DNA from: Variovorax paradoxus
GTDB lineage: Bacteria; Pseudomonadota; Gammaproteobacteria; Burkholderiales; Burkholderiaceae_C
Length of the DNA: 64,000 bases
Reading direction: 5' to 3'
Assembly: GCA_016806145.1 (NCBI GenBank)
Contig: CP063166.1
Coordinates: 5,208,001 to 5,272,000 of the forward strand
In this document: positions 7,744 to 16,670 of the stretch, in pieces
Layout: each line of letters opens with the position of its first letter
How positions within the stretch are numbered: position 1 is the first letter of the stretch
Program-made: the position numbers and the translations under genes
The notes under the pieces: generated by a model
What the model was told of the DNA's origin: nothing
Seen by the model: the letters and a program-made list of their open reading frames with translations, nothing else
Database searches by the model: none

Positions 7744-9543
7744 GTGCCAGCGACACCCGCCCCTGCCGCCGAGGCCTCGTTCGAGCACGAGCTGCGGCGG
7801 GAGTTCGTCGAACTGCATGCGCGTGTTCTTCTGCGCATGCCGCTCGTGCAAGCGCTGATGGTCGTCGGATCTGCATTCGTGCTTCTGCCTCAGGTCCCCG
7901 TGATCGAGTTCGCGCTCTGGGCGGGAGCGGTCATGTGCATGGAGGCGGCAAGGGCGGCCCACTCATGGCACCTGCTGCGGCGTCTCTCGCGCATCGATCC
8001 GCGCAAAGCGTTGCGCCAGCAGTTCTTCTTGGCGTTCCTGGCGGGTGCCGAGGCAGGCGTGATGCTGCCTCTTTTCAAGCTTGACCTGAGCGCGTTGAAT
8101 CAGACATTCCTGATGTTCATCCTGGTCGCGATGCCCGCCATCGGGGCCGCGGTCTCGATTTCCTCGCGCCTGGTCGCGGGCGCCTATGTGAGCGCCATCC
8201 TCGTTCCCACGTCCATCTCGTGGGTACTGATGCATCCGGAGCACCTGCTTGCGACCACGTTCATGACCATTGCCTACATCCTGGTGCTTCTGTTCGCATC
8301 CCACGAGAACGAGAAACTGCTCACGCGCTCGGTGGCGATCCGGCGCGAACGCGACGAGATGGTGCGCCACCTCGAGCGCAGCAACGAGGAGGTCAAGGCC
8401 GCGGTCACGCGCGCGGAGGCCGCGGCGCTGGCGCGCACGCGCGTGCTCGCGGCCGCGAGTCACGACCTGCGCCAGCCGCTGCACGCGCTGTCGGTCTACA
8501 GCGCGATCCTGGCCGCGAGCCCCACGCCGGCCACGCTGGACGAGGTGGCCACGCACATCGACCAGCTGGTACGTTCGCTCGGCGCGCTGCTGCACGGGCT
8601 GCTCGACCTGTCGCAGCTCTCCTCGGGCCACTACGTGCCGGTGCGGCAGCGTTTCGCGCTCGACGCGCTGATCGCGAGCGTCTGCGCCGAGTTCGAGGCG
8701 GCCGCCGCGGCCAAGGGCCTGTACTTCACGCGCGAGCTGCGGCCCGTCACGCTCGAGAGCGATCCCACCGCGGTGCTGCGCATCGCGCGCAACCTGATCG
8801 ACAACGCCATCAAGTACACCGAGCGCGGCGGCCTGCGCGTGCGGCTGCGGCACGACGGCCTGTGCGCCATCCTGGTGGTGGAGGACAGCGGCCGGGGCAT
8901 CGCCCCTGCGGAGCACGACCGCGTCTTCGAGGAGTTCTACCAGCTCGGCAACGCGGGGCGCGACCGCAGCCAGGGCGTGGGCCTGGGGCTGGCGATCGTC
9001 GAGCGGCTGGTGACGCTGATCGGCGCGCGCATCTCGCTGCGCTCGCGGCTCGGTGCCGGCAGCCGCTTCGAGGTGCGCATGCCCGGCGTGCGCGAGACAG
9101 CGCCGCCCGTGGCCGTGGCCACGCCACCGCCGCCGCCAGCCGCCGCGCTCGAGGCCGCGACCGGCGCCCGACCGACGATCTACCTGGTCGACGACGAACC
9201 CGACATCGTGCGCGGCATGACGACCCTGCTGCGGGCCTGGCAGCTCGAGGTGCGCACCGCCCTCGATGCCGCCGGCACGGCGGCGCTGTTCGACGCCGGC
9301 GGCTGCCCCGACCTGCTGATCGCGGACCTGCGGCTGCGGGGCAACGAGCACGGGCCGGCGCTGGTCGCGCGGCTGCGCGCGCTGCATGGCGAGTTCCCGG
9401 TGGTCTTCATCACGGGCGAGACCTCGTCCGAGGCCTTGCGCGAGGCACGCGCCACGCGCTGGCCGCTGCTGCACAAGCCTGTCGATGCGCAGACCTTGCG
9501 CGCGACGATCGCGTCGCTGCTGGCGCCGGCGGCGCGGCTTTGA
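7744..9543 (+). CDS. Hybrid sensor histidine kinase with C-terminal receiver
   Basis: 599 aa starting at GTG 7744. Residues about 35-205 hold some five to six membrane helices with no large periplasmic domain. A coiled linker leads to HisKA with the phospho-accepting His240 (AASHDLRQPLHAL). HATPase boxes follow: NLIDNAIKY (N box), EDSGRGIAP (G1) and GVGLGLAIV (G2). A receiver with D528 (LIADLRLRG) and the KP pair closes the protein. It probably phosphorylates the upstream NarL-type regulator. The coding DNA of the membrane half (to about 8330) uses visibly fewer G/C-ending codons than the kinase half, hinting at a domain join. Confidence 0.93.
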   Translation: MPATPAPAAEASFEHELRREFVELHARVLLRMPLVQALMVVGSAFVLLPQVPVIEFALWAGAVMCMEAARAAHSWHLLRRLSRIDPRKALRQQFFLAFLAGAEAGVMLPLFKLDLSALNQTFLMFILVAMPAIGAAVSISSRLVAGAYVSAILVPTSISWVLMHPEHLLATTFMTIAYILVLLFASHENEKLLTRSVAIRRERDEMVRHLERSNEEVKAAVTRAEAAALARTRVLAAASHDLRQPLHALSVYSAILAASPTPATLDEVATHIDQLVRSLGALLHGLLDLSQLSSGHYVPVRQRFALDALIASVCAEFEAAAAAKGLYFTRELRPVTLESDPTAVLRIARNLIDNAIKYTERGGLRVRLRHDGLCAILVVEDSGRGIAPAEHDRVFEEFYQLGNAGRDRSQGVGLGLAIVERLVTLIGARISLRSRLGAGSRFEVRMPGVRETAPPVAVATPPPPPAAALEAATGARPTIYLVDDEPDIVRGMTTLLRAWQLEVRTALDAAGTAALFDAGGCPDLLIADLRLRGNEHGPALVARLRALHGEFPVVFITGETSSEALREARATRWPLLHKPVDAQTLRATIASLLAPAARL

Positions 9544-9689
9544 ACTTTATTTATCTTATGAAGAAATTAGACTGAATATTTTTCACGTCGATGTAACGAA
9601 CAAACACCATCCTTTGGTTTTCATTTCGACGGAATCCTTCCGGCCGCGCAGCCCTGCATGGCGGAAGCCGTCTTCTTTTCCAGAGGTTC
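9544..9689 (+). other. AT-rich intergenic stretch
   Basis: The first ~90 bases after the kinase stop are unusually AT-rich for this genome (runs such as ACTTTATTTATCTTATG and GAATATTTTTC). The region must hold the promoter of the following lipoprotein gene. Several TA-rich -10-like hexamers are possible and I cannot choose one. No gene is seen. Confidence 0.5.
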
Positions 9690-12419
9690 ATGGTGTTCAC
9701 GACGCCCCCGTCTTTTTCCAAGTGCTTCCTCGCGGTGGCCTGCGCTGTCTTTCTCGCCTCGTGCGGGGGCGGCTCGGGCGGCAGCGGATTCGCTTTCCTT
9801 CCCCCACCCGCCGGCCAGGGTTCGGGCGGCGCCGATGGCACCGGCACGCCCGGCACGCCCGACACCTCGAACGCGCGCCAAGCAGCGGCCGTGAGCGTGC
9901 AGGGCAACGGCAGCGGCGACGTGGAGTCGCTCGACACCGCGCTCGCCTGCGACACTCAGTGCAGCGCCGACTACGCCCAGGGCGCGAGCGTCAAGCTCAT
10001 CGCCACCGCCGCGCGCGGCTCGGTCTTCGACGGCTGGCAGGGCGCCTGCGAAGGCACCGAGGCCTGCGAACTGACGATGGACCAGGCGCGCAACGTGGTG
10101 GCGAAGTTCTCGCTGGCCGCGAACGCCGCGCCCAGCGGCACCTGGTTCAAGGGCGACACCCATGTGCACGACGACCACTCCGACGACGGCAGCGCGCCGC
10201 GCCAGCTCAACAAGGACAAGGCCAAGGGCAACCTCTCGCTGGCCGACCAGATCGGCCAGGCCGGGCGCACCGGCCTGGACTTCGTGCCCTTCACCGACCA
10301 CCGCACCTACGACCAGCACTACGACCCCCTGTGGGAGTCGTCGTCGCTGCTGCTGATCCGCGGCGAGGAAGCCAACGGCAAGCCCCATGCCATCGCGCTC
10401 GGCGGCGTGGACTCGGTCGAGCAGGGGGCCATGCATCCCGACCGCGCGCAGTTCGCGCTGGTCCAGCAGTCGATCTGGGACGCGCATTCCCAGGGCGCCA
10501 TCTGGTCGGTCGCGCATGCCGACGACGGCGAGACGAATGCCGACGGCACGCCCAACGTGAACGCCAACGTGCAGGGCGTCAACCTGGTCGAGGTCTGGAA
10601 CCGATCGAAGAGCCCCGACAAGCAGATGGACTACGCCGAGAACCGCTGGAACGCGGGCTTCCGCTTCGGCGTGGCCGGCGCCAGCGACAACCACTTCCGC
10701 GAGTACTGGGGCGCGCCCTATCTCAACAGCCCCGGCATGCCGGTGACCAAGGTGCTGGCCAAGGGCTACAACGAGCGCGGCATCCTCGAGGCGCTGCGCG
10801 CGGGCTACACCAGCCTGTCGATCAACCCGACCGGCCCCGGCGTCTCGATGACCACGGACCTCAAGGGCGGCGGCTACACCGCCATGAGCGGCGACGAGGT
10901 CTTCGTGCCCGCGGGCACCACCGGCCATCTGCGCATCGGCGTGCAGCGTGCCGCCGGCATGGACGTGCTGCTGTTCCGCATGCCCGGCAAGAGCGCCGGC
11001 CCGATGAAGACCTTCAAGCCGACCCGCGACGACGAGACCTACACCGTCGACATCACCGCCGGCTCGCAGCCCGACTGGTACCGCGTCGAGGTGCGCGGCA
11101 TCAACGTGCCGATTCCGCCGGCCGCGCCCGCGATGGAACTCAAGGCCGCCGTGTCGCCGATCTTCGTCTCGCCGGCCCCGGTCGAGGCCAAGGCCGAGAT
11201 CACCGTGCCGAAGGAAAACAGCGTGGCCGACGGCGCCCTGCGCGTCGCCGGTGCGCGCGGCGACTTCGCCGGCTTCCCCGACATCGTGACCGCCGACGGC
11301 GTGACGCACGTGGTCACCGAGATGCACGGCGACGCCACCAGCACCGTGGTCTACCGCCGCCGCGATGCCAAGGGCGCCTGGAGCGATGCCGGCCGCACGC
11401 TGAGCGGCAAGGGCCAGGCGCGCTTCCCGCGCGTGGCCGTGCGCGGCAACGACGTCTGGGTCGCGTGGGAGGAAGACGCGGTGCAGGTGCCGCACCGCCC
11501 GGTCATCAACCTGCGCCATTCGGCCGACGGCGGTGCCACCTGGGCCTCGACCGACACCGTGCGCTCGCTCGAGGGCCGCGCCGAGCATCCGGACGTCGCC
11601 GTGGCCGCGAGCGGCAAGCCGGTGCTGGCCTGGCAGGAGATCCGCGCCGACCAGCCCTTCGACATCATGGTGCAGGAGGTCGGCACCGACGCGCAGCCGC
11701 GCAACCTCTCGCGCGCCGGCAAGTCGGTCGACGCCGGCGTGCTCGACGACACGCGCTCGCCGCACTACCCGGCCTCGGTGCTGCCGAACCTGACGGTCGC
11801 GGCCGACGGCCGGGTCGCCGTGGCCTGGCAGGACAACCGCAACGACCAGGATCCGCTGTGGACCGGTGCCGCCGCCTACGGCGACGGCTCGAACCCCGAC
11901 GACTGGCAGATCCAGGTCGCGGTGCGCGACGCCGCCGGCACCTGGAAGACGCCCGTGAGCCTCGGCGCCACCGACCGCGCCGATCGCCACCCCGACGTGG
12001 TTTTCGGCGGCAACGGCGACCTGGTCGTGGCCTGGGAGAGCAAGGAGCAGGAACCGGCCGGCAAGAACCTCGCGGTGCTCGCGGCCGTGTCGGCCGACGG
12101 CGGCGCGACCTTCTCGGCCCCCACGGTGCTGGCCGCGGAGCCGACCACCATGAGCCAGCGCCCGCGCCTGGGCGTGGACAAGGACGGCTCGGTGCGCGCG
12201 GTCTGGTTCGACTCGCGCTCGGCCGACTGGCGCTGGCGCGTGATGACCGCGGTCTACAAGAAGCCCGCGGGCTGGGACACCGGCACGCTGCTGAAGGGCA
12301 CCGGCATCAACACCTGGCCCGTGACCTCGGGCGGTGTCATCGCCTTCGCGAGCACGCGCAACGCCACGCGGCTGCAGCGGGACCAGACGCAGCAGGTGTT
12401 CCTGCTGGCCACGAAGTAG
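9690..12419 (+). CDS. Lipoprotein with InlB-like repeat, PHP/CehA-type metal site and BNR-type repeats
   Basis: 909 aa. The signal peptide ends in lipobox FLASCGGG, with lipidation at Cys25. Residues about 66-142 look like a divergent InlB B-repeat (VFDGWQGAC, VVAKFSL). Next comes a PHP-like domain: GDTHVHDDHSDDG (H157, H159), FVPFTDHRTYDQHYD, WSVAHADDGE and GASDNHF supply the His/Asp metal ligands of CehA/McbA-type phosphoesterases. The last ~400 residues have repeated sialidase-like strands (SADGGATWAS, SADGGATFSAP, AVAWQDNRN), suggesting a beta-propeller. It is probably anchored outside the inner membrane as a hydrolase. The substrate is unknown. A hairpin follows the stop. Confidence 0.82.
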   Translation: MVFTTPPSFSKCFLAVACAVFLASCGGGSGGSGFAFLPPPAGQGSGGADGTGTPGTPDTSNARQAAAVSVQGNGSGDVESLDTALACDTQCSADYAQGASVKLIATAARGSVFDGWQGACEGTEACELTMDQARNVVAKFSLAANAAPSGTWFKGDTHVHDDHSDDGSAPRQLNKDKAKGNLSLADQIGQAGRTGLDFVPFTDHRTYDQHYDPLWESSSLLLIRGEEANGKPHAIALGGVDSVEQGAMHPDRAQFALVQQSIWDAHSQGAIWSVAHADDGETNADGTPNVNANVQGVNLVEVWNRSKSPDKQMDYAENRWNAGFRFGVAGASDNHFREYWGAPYLNSPGMPVTKVLAKGYNERGILEALRAGYTSLSINPTGPGVSMTTDLKGGGYTAMSGDEVFVPAGTTGHLRIGVQRAAGMDVLLFRMPGKSAGPMKTFKPTRDDETYTVDITAGSQPDWYRVEVRGINVPIPPAAPAMELKAAVSPIFVSPAPVEAKAEITVPKENSVADGALRVAGARGDFAGFPDIVTADGVTHVVTEMHGDATSTVVYRRRDAKGAWSDAGRTLSGKGQARFPRVAVRGNDVWVAWEEDAVQVPHRPVINLRHSADGGATWASTDTVRSLEGRAEHPDVAVAASGKPVLAWQEIRADQPFDIMVQEVGTDAQPRNLSRAGKSVDAGVLDDTRSPHYPASVLPNLTVAADGRVAVAWQDNRNDQDPLWTGAAAYGDGSNPDDWQIQVAVRDAAGTWKTPVSLGATDRADRHPDVVFGGNGDLVVAWESKEQEPAGKNLAVLAAVSADGGATFSAPTVLAAEPTTMSQRPRLGVDKDGSVRAVWFDSRSADWRWRVMTAVYKKPAGWDTGTLLKGTGINTWPVTSGGVIAFASTRNATRLQRDQTQQVFLLATK

Positions 12420-12442
12420 ACGGCCCGACCGCCTGGAGGCAG

Positions 12443-12462
12443 ATGCCCCGCTCGCGGGGCAT
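12443..12462 (+). terminator. Hairpin terminator after the lipoprotein gene
   Basis: ATGCCCCG and CGGGGCAT form an 8-bp stem around loop CTCG, followed by TCTTC. It sits 24 bp after the lipoprotein stop and before the oppositely oriented TRAP genes. The T-tract is weak. Confidence 0.65.
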
Positions 12463-12540
12463 TCTTCATGGGCCGGACGCACGGGCCGAGGGCCCTCCTG
12501 CCCATGAAACAAGAACTGCCGCGCAGACCTGGCGAGATCT

Positions 12541-13821
12541 TCAGTCCGAGAACCAGCGCGCCGGCGTGGTGACCAGCGCCGGGAACAGGACCAGCAGGAA
12601 CATCACGGCCAACTGTGCCGCCATGAAAGGCAGCACGCCCCGCGTGACGTCGTCCATTCGCATGCGCCCGACGCCCGCCACCACGTTCAGCACGGTCCCC
12701 ACGGGAGGGGTGATCAGGCCGATGGCGTTGTTGATGATGAACAGCACCCCGAAGTAGACCGGGTCGATGCCCGCCGCCTTGACCACAGGCATCAGCACGG
12801 GCGTCAGGATCAGGATGGTGGGCGTCATGTCCATCGCCGTGCCGACGATCATCACGAGCACCATGATCGCCATCAGCAGCAGGGTCGGGTTGCCCATGAA
12901 GGGCTCGAGCAGCGCGATCACCTTGCCCGGCAGTTCGGCCACCGTGATGAGCCACGCGGAAACCATCGCCGCCGCAATGAGCAGCATGATCACCGAAGTG
13001 GTCTTGGCGGCCATGACGAAGATCGCGTGAAGCTGGCGCAGCTTCAGCTCGCGGTAGACGACGGTGGAGACGAACAACGCATAGACCGCCGCGACCACCG
13101 CGGCCTCCGTCGGGGTGAATACGCCCAGGCGCAGCCCGACGAGGATGATGGCTGGCAGCATCAGCGCCCATGTCGATTCGCGCAATGCCTTCAGCACCTG
13201 CGCGCGCGATGTCCTGGGCCCTGTCGCGATCTTTTCATACCGCCCCAGCCACCACCAGGTGCACCACAGCGCCGCGCCGAGCATGAGGCCGGGCGCAATG
13301 CCCGCGAGGAACAGCTTGCTGATGGAGACATTGGCCGCCACACCGAAGATCACGAAGCCGATCGAAGGCGGGATCACGGGGCCGATCACACCCGACGCCG
13401 CGATCAGGCCGCCTGAACGCGCCTTGTCATGGCCGGCCTGCACCATCATCGGCAGCAGCAGCGCGGTCAATGCGGCGGCATCGGCCACTGCCGAACCCGA
13501 CAGGGCGGAAAGCAGCACGGCCGCCATGATCGTCACATAGCCCAGGCCGCCCTTCACAGGGCCGACCAGGGTCAGCGCGAGGTTGACGATGCGGCGCGAC
13601 AGGCCACCGACGTTCATGATTTCGCCCGCCAGCATGAAGAACGGGATCGCGAGCAACGGAAAACTGTCGGCGCCATTGATCACGTTTTGCGCCAGGATCT
13701 GCGCATCGAAGAGCTCCAGGTGCCACATCAATGCGACGCCGGTCGCAAGCAATGCAAAGGCAATGGGAATGCCCAGCGCCATCGCACCCAACAGCGCACC
13801 GAGAAAGATGGCGATGGTCAT
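12541..13821 (-). CDS. dctM: TRAP transporter large membrane subunit (DctM)
   Basis: 426 aa, the standard DctM length, nearly all membrane helices (about 12). Family features are GIPIAFALLATG near the N-terminus, FFMLAGEIMNVGGLS, GSAVADAAALTALLLPMM and IGLITPPVGTVLNVVAG. It forms the Na+- or H+-driven channel of a tripartite TRAP carrier with the small subunit upstream, whose stop overlaps this start by 4 bp (ATGA). The operon order dctP-dctQ-dctM on the minus strand follows a CnbZ-like gene. Codon use in this block is less G/C-ending than in the flanking genes. Confidence 0.94.
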   Translation of the reverse strand: MTIAIFLGALLGAMALGIPIAFALLATGVALMWHLELFDAQILAQNVINGADSFPLLAIPFFMLAGEIMNVGGLSRRIVNLALTLVGPVKGGLGYVTIMAAVLLSALSGSAVADAAALTALLLPMMVQAGHDKARSGGLIAASGVIGPVIPPSIGFVIFGVAANVSISKLFLAGIAPGLMLGAALWCTWWWLGRYEKIATGPRTSRAQVLKALRESTWALMLPAIILVGLRLGVFTPTEAAVVAAVYALFVSTVVYRELKLRQLHAIFVMAAKTTSVIMLLIAAAMVSAWLITVAELPGKVIALLEPFMGNPTLLLMAIMVLVMIVGTAMDMTPTILILTPVLMPVVKAAGIDPVYFGVLFIINNAIGLITPPVGTVLNVVAGVGRMRMDDVTRGVLPFMAAQLAVMFLLVLFPALVTTPARWFSD

Positions 13822-14453
13822 GGCAATTGCCGCGGTGCGTCGACCCGCAGGGCGTCCTCACGCGCCAGTTCGGCCCGCAACGCCTCCAGTTCGCCCTGCT
13901 CCTCGGACTCCCTGACCATCACGAGGTCCGCTTCGCCGAGCCGGCCCGCCAGGGCCAGACACAGGTCGCGCAGGACCAGCACCGCTGCGGAGACGGCAAA
14001 GACCAGGCCGGAGGCATAGAAGATGGCACCCGATGCCCCTGTCACCGGCGCCGCGACGTCCCAATTGATCCTGATCTGCTCCAGGCTCCCCTTGAAAAGC
14101 AACCAGGCGACGAACAGCATGAGGAGGTGGCCCGCGAACAGGCAGGCCTTCTTGCCGGCCAGGGGAAGGCGCGAAACCAGCATGTCGGTGCCCAGGTGCG
14201 CATGCTCCTTCAGTGCCACGATTGCGCCCAGGAAGGTGAGCCAGACGAACAGCCAGCGCGACACTTCTTCGGACACAGTGATGCCCGAATTGAACCCATA
14301 GCGCAAGACCACATTGCCGAACACAAGCACCACCATGACTGCGAGAAACAAGGCGATCAGGCTGCTCAGCAGCCGGCAATAGCCGTCGACGCAGCGCGCC
14401 GCGAAGCCGGCTGCACGGTCCGCACACGTACCCGAGCGGCTACCTCGCGACAC
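13818..14453 (-). CDS. dctQ: TRAP transporter small membrane subunit (DctQ)
   Basis: 211 aa from GTG 14453, chosen because AAGGTG lies just upstream; TTG at 14468 is a longer alternative. Either start overlaps the dctP stop. Four membrane helices are visible (about 22-45, 60-80, 98-120, 140-160), with SEEVSRWLFVWLTFLGA typical of DctQ. After the last helix there is an unusually long charged cytoplasmic tail (about 45 residues, ESEEQGELEALRAELARED), longer than most family members. It bridges the binding protein and DctM. The start choice is uncertain. Confidence 0.85.
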   Translation of the reverse strand: MSRGSRSGTCADRAAGFAARCVDGYCRLLSSLIALFLAVMVVLVFGNVVLRYGFNSGITVSEEVSRWLFVWLTFLGAIVALKEHAHLGTDMLVSRLPLAGKKACLFAGHLLMLFVAWLLFKGSLEQIRINWDVAAPVTGASGAIFYASGLVFAVSAAVLVLRDLCLALAGRLGEADLVMVRESEEQGELEALRAELAREDALRVDAPRQLP

Positions 14454-15468
14454 CGCGCACCTTGCCAAGCTCGGAGAAAAGTTCCTGCGTCAGCGCCGGA
14501 TCGATCTGCCTGACGTACTTGTCCGTGACCGGCTTGAGCTTGTCGCGCAGGCGTTCTCGCTCCTGCGCCGAAAACTCGGTCAGCACCATCCCCTTGCTCT
14601 TCAGGAATTCGGCGGCCCTGGCATTCACGTCGCGGTTGGCGGCGCGCTGGAAGGGCTGCGTTTCCCTGGCGGCGTCGCGCAGAATCATGCGTTCGTCCTC
14701 GGACAGCCGGTCCCACACCTTCTTGCTGAACAGCAGCACGACGGGGTTGAACGCGTGGCGCGTGTCGGAACCGTACCTCTGGACTTCGTAGTACTTCGAG
14801 GCCTCCACCAGCGAGTACGGATTTTCCTGGCCATCGACGGCCCGTTGCTCCAGCGCGGTATAGACCTCGGGCAGCGGCAGTGGCGACGGATTGGCGCCCA
14901 GCGCACCGAAGGCATCGATCATCACGGGGATCTGCATCACGCGCAGCCTCAGGCCTTGCAGGTCTTCCATGCGGGCCACCGGCCGCCGCGAGTTGGTGAC
15001 GTTGCGAAAGCCGTGCTCGAAGTAGGTCAGGCCGATCAGGCCCTTCTCTGGCAGCTTGTCCAGCAGCTTGCGGCCGACCGGACCGTCGAGCACCACGTCG
15101 GCCTCCTTCTCGTTGTTGAAGAGAAAGGGCAGGTCGAACAGCGAAAACTCCTTGGCCATGCCCGACAGCAGGCCCGGGATCGCCATGGTCAGGTCCACGG
15201 TGCCACCTTGCAGCGAGGAAATGACAGCGGCATCGCCCCCCAGCACGCCCGAGGCAAAGAGCTTGACCTTCATCTTGCCGCCGCTCTTCTTCTCCACGAT
15301 CTCCGCGAAGCGCTGAGCCCCCATGCCTTGCGGATGCTCTTTCTGATTGACGAAGGCGAACTTGAAGTTGCGCTCCTGGATGTTCTGGGCATCGGCGACG
15401 CCGGCCATCCCCAGGGACGACAGGGCAACACAGAGAGCGGCCAGGCGATGCTGCAGTTTTCTTGGCAT
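14440..15468 (-). CDS. dctP: TRAP transporter substrate-binding protein (DctP)
   Basis: 342 aa from the ATG at 15468, which begins directly with a signal peptide (MPRKLQHRLAALCVALSS, cleavage near ADAQ). A GTG at 15504 would add 12 residues of no signal character. The DctP fold is shown by GTVDLTMAIPGLLSG, LKLRVMQ-type LQGLRLRVMQIPV with the conserved Arg that binds the substrate carboxylate, and EVYTALEQRAVDGQENP. It should bind an organic acid in the periplasm and deliver it to DctQM. The neighbouring CnbZ-like gene suggests an amino-dicarboxylate or aromatic acid, by inference only. Confidence 0.93.
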   Translation of the reverse strand: MPRKLQHRLAALCVALSSLGMAGVADAQNIQERNFKFAFVNQKEHPQGMGAQRFAEIVEKKSGGKMKVKLFASGVLGGDAAVISSLQGGTVDLTMAIPGLLSGMAKEFSLFDLPFLFNNEKEADVVLDGPVGRKLLDKLPEKGLIGLTYFEHGFRNVTNSRRPVARMEDLQGLRLRVMQIPVMIDAFGALGANPSPLPLPEVYTALEQRAVDGQENPYSLVEASKYYEVQRYGSDTRHAFNPVVLLFSKKVWDRLSEDERMILRDAARETQPFQRAANRDVNARAAEFLKSKGMVLTEFSAQERERLRDKLKPVTDKYVRQIDPALTQELFSELGKVRGVAR

Positions 15469-15513
15469 GGTGTTGTCTCGGTGAGGGCTGGGATGGTTGT
15501 TCACACAGGCTCG

Positions 15514-16266
15514 TCAGATCGCGACGCGCTCATGGGCGACGCTCCGGCAGTCCATCTCGTATTCGAGGTCGACCACGGGCGGGCGGTTGTAGTGCCAGGT
15601 CAGCCCGTGACGCGCGGCACCACGCTTGACGATTTCGTCGGCGATGAAGGGATGAATGTCGTGCACGGTGTAGAGCTGCGAGCCCGTGGTGTTCGCCCAG
15701 GTAAAGCCCAGCGATGCCAGACGCCGCTCCATCTCGTCGAGCACCCACCGGGCTTTTTGAAGGATGGCGGGCGGCGAGGTGTCGCCCAGGCACACGGCAT
15801 GGTCGCGATAGGGCCCCTTGCCTTCAGGTGCTTCGGCGCTGCCCGCCACGATGAAGGAAGCCGCCGCCGTGGCGTCGGGCACGGTATAGCTGAAGGCATG
15901 GAACGAGGGCTCCGACGGAGGGAACAGCACGGGGCAGACGTTGCTTCGCGCAACCGGATTGAGGTGCCCGATGAAAAGCCCCCACTCCCTCAAGGTTCCC
16001 ACGTAGAGGTTGTTGAACTCGACAAAGCCGTGTTCGGTGAACGGGGCCGGGGAACGCAGTTCGCAGGCGCAGAAGGCAGCCAGCGGGCGCGAGGCATGTT
16101 CGAGAAATTCCCTGATGCGCCGGAAGCCCTGCTTCAGCGGCAGCGGCTCCGGGAACCGCACGCGTTCGATGCGAAATCCGGGCTCGGCAGCCACGCCAGC
16201 CGAGTATTGGTCCACCCCCGGAATGAACCGATAGCCGCCGGGCAGGGAGATTGGAATTGCCGACAC
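15514..16266 (-). CDS. RidA-like / CnbZ-type protein, possible aminomuconate deaminase
   Basis: 250 aa. The sequence (GGYRFIPGVDQYSAGVAAEPG at the start, FCACELRSPAPFTEHGF, GHLNPVARSNVCPV, PSFHAFSYTVP) resembles, from memory, the 2-amino-5-chloromuconate deaminase CnbZ family of RidA-like proteins. That enzyme removes ammonia from aminomuconates in nitro- or aminoaromatic breakdown. I cannot run a search, so the subfamily is tentative. It is the first gene of the minus-strand operon leading into dctPQM, 45 bp before the dctP start, and is divergent from a LysR regulator 404 bp away. No other aromatic pathway gene is adjacent. Confidence 0.65.
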   Translation of the reverse strand: MSAIPISLPGGYRFIPGVDQYSAGVAAEPGFRIERVRFPEPLPLKQGFRRIREFLEHASRPLAAFCACELRSPAPFTEHGFVEFNNLYVGTLREWGLFIGHLNPVARSNVCPVLFPPSEPSFHAFSYTVPDATAAASFIVAGSAEAPEGKGPYRDHAVCLGDTSPPAILQKARWVLDEMERRLASLGFTWANTTGSQLYTVHDIHPFIADEIVKRGAARHGLTWHYNRPPVVDLEYEMDCRSVAHERVAI

Positions 16267-16462
16267 GTCGTTTCCTTTTGAGAGGCTGAGAGAGCGAGAA
16301 AAGAAGGACGGGAGGCAGGAACGTCATCAGGAAGGCGTCCGGCGACGGGATGCGTCGCGCTGCTTTCTCGATGCCTGTTTCATCCTCGCGAATTCGATCG
16401 GGACATCGTCCTTCGGGGAAAGGATTCGACCGAAATCTAGCAGCGGATGCGCGCGGGAACGG

Positions 16463-16492
16463 CATCGAATTTCGAAGGCAGCGTTCGAATAT
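16463..16492. promoter_or_regulatory. Candidate LysR site in the 404-bp divergent gap
   Basis: The gap 16267-16670 has no gene. An AT-richer patch holds two TTCGAA boxes (16471-16476 and 16484-16489), 13 bp apart centre to centre, within ATCGAATTTCGAAGG and GTTCGAATATTTGG. One-turn spacing between the CnbZ-like/TRAP operon and its LysR gene fits a LysR operator. Nothing else is recognised in the gap. Confidence 0.4.
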
Positions 16493-16658
16493 TTGGATCA
16501 TCGATAGCGCCGGACCGCGATGTGTTTGCATCGGCCGTGCTTCACCGTTCGCGCCTCGAATCAGCGCCCCCTGCCTCCCCGTTGGCCCACCAAGAAGGGC
16601 CCGTACTCCACCCCTCCCCTGCCTGGCGCCCGCCCCGCCTCTCGGCCTTTTCCTCACG

Positions 16659-16664
16659 TAGAGT
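16659..16664 (+). promoter_or_regulatory. -10-like hexamer TAGAGT just before the LysR start
   Basis: TAGAGT ends 6 nt before the ATG at 16671 and there is no Shine-Dalgarno sequence between them. A transcript from it would be leaderless. No clear -35 is seen. Confidence 0.35.
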
Positions 16665-16670
16665 GCACGC

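Noticed and set aside
9621..12512. Long minus-strand open frame opposite the PHP lipoprotein
   Set aside because: Same composition artefact. The plus strand has a signal peptide and metal motifs.
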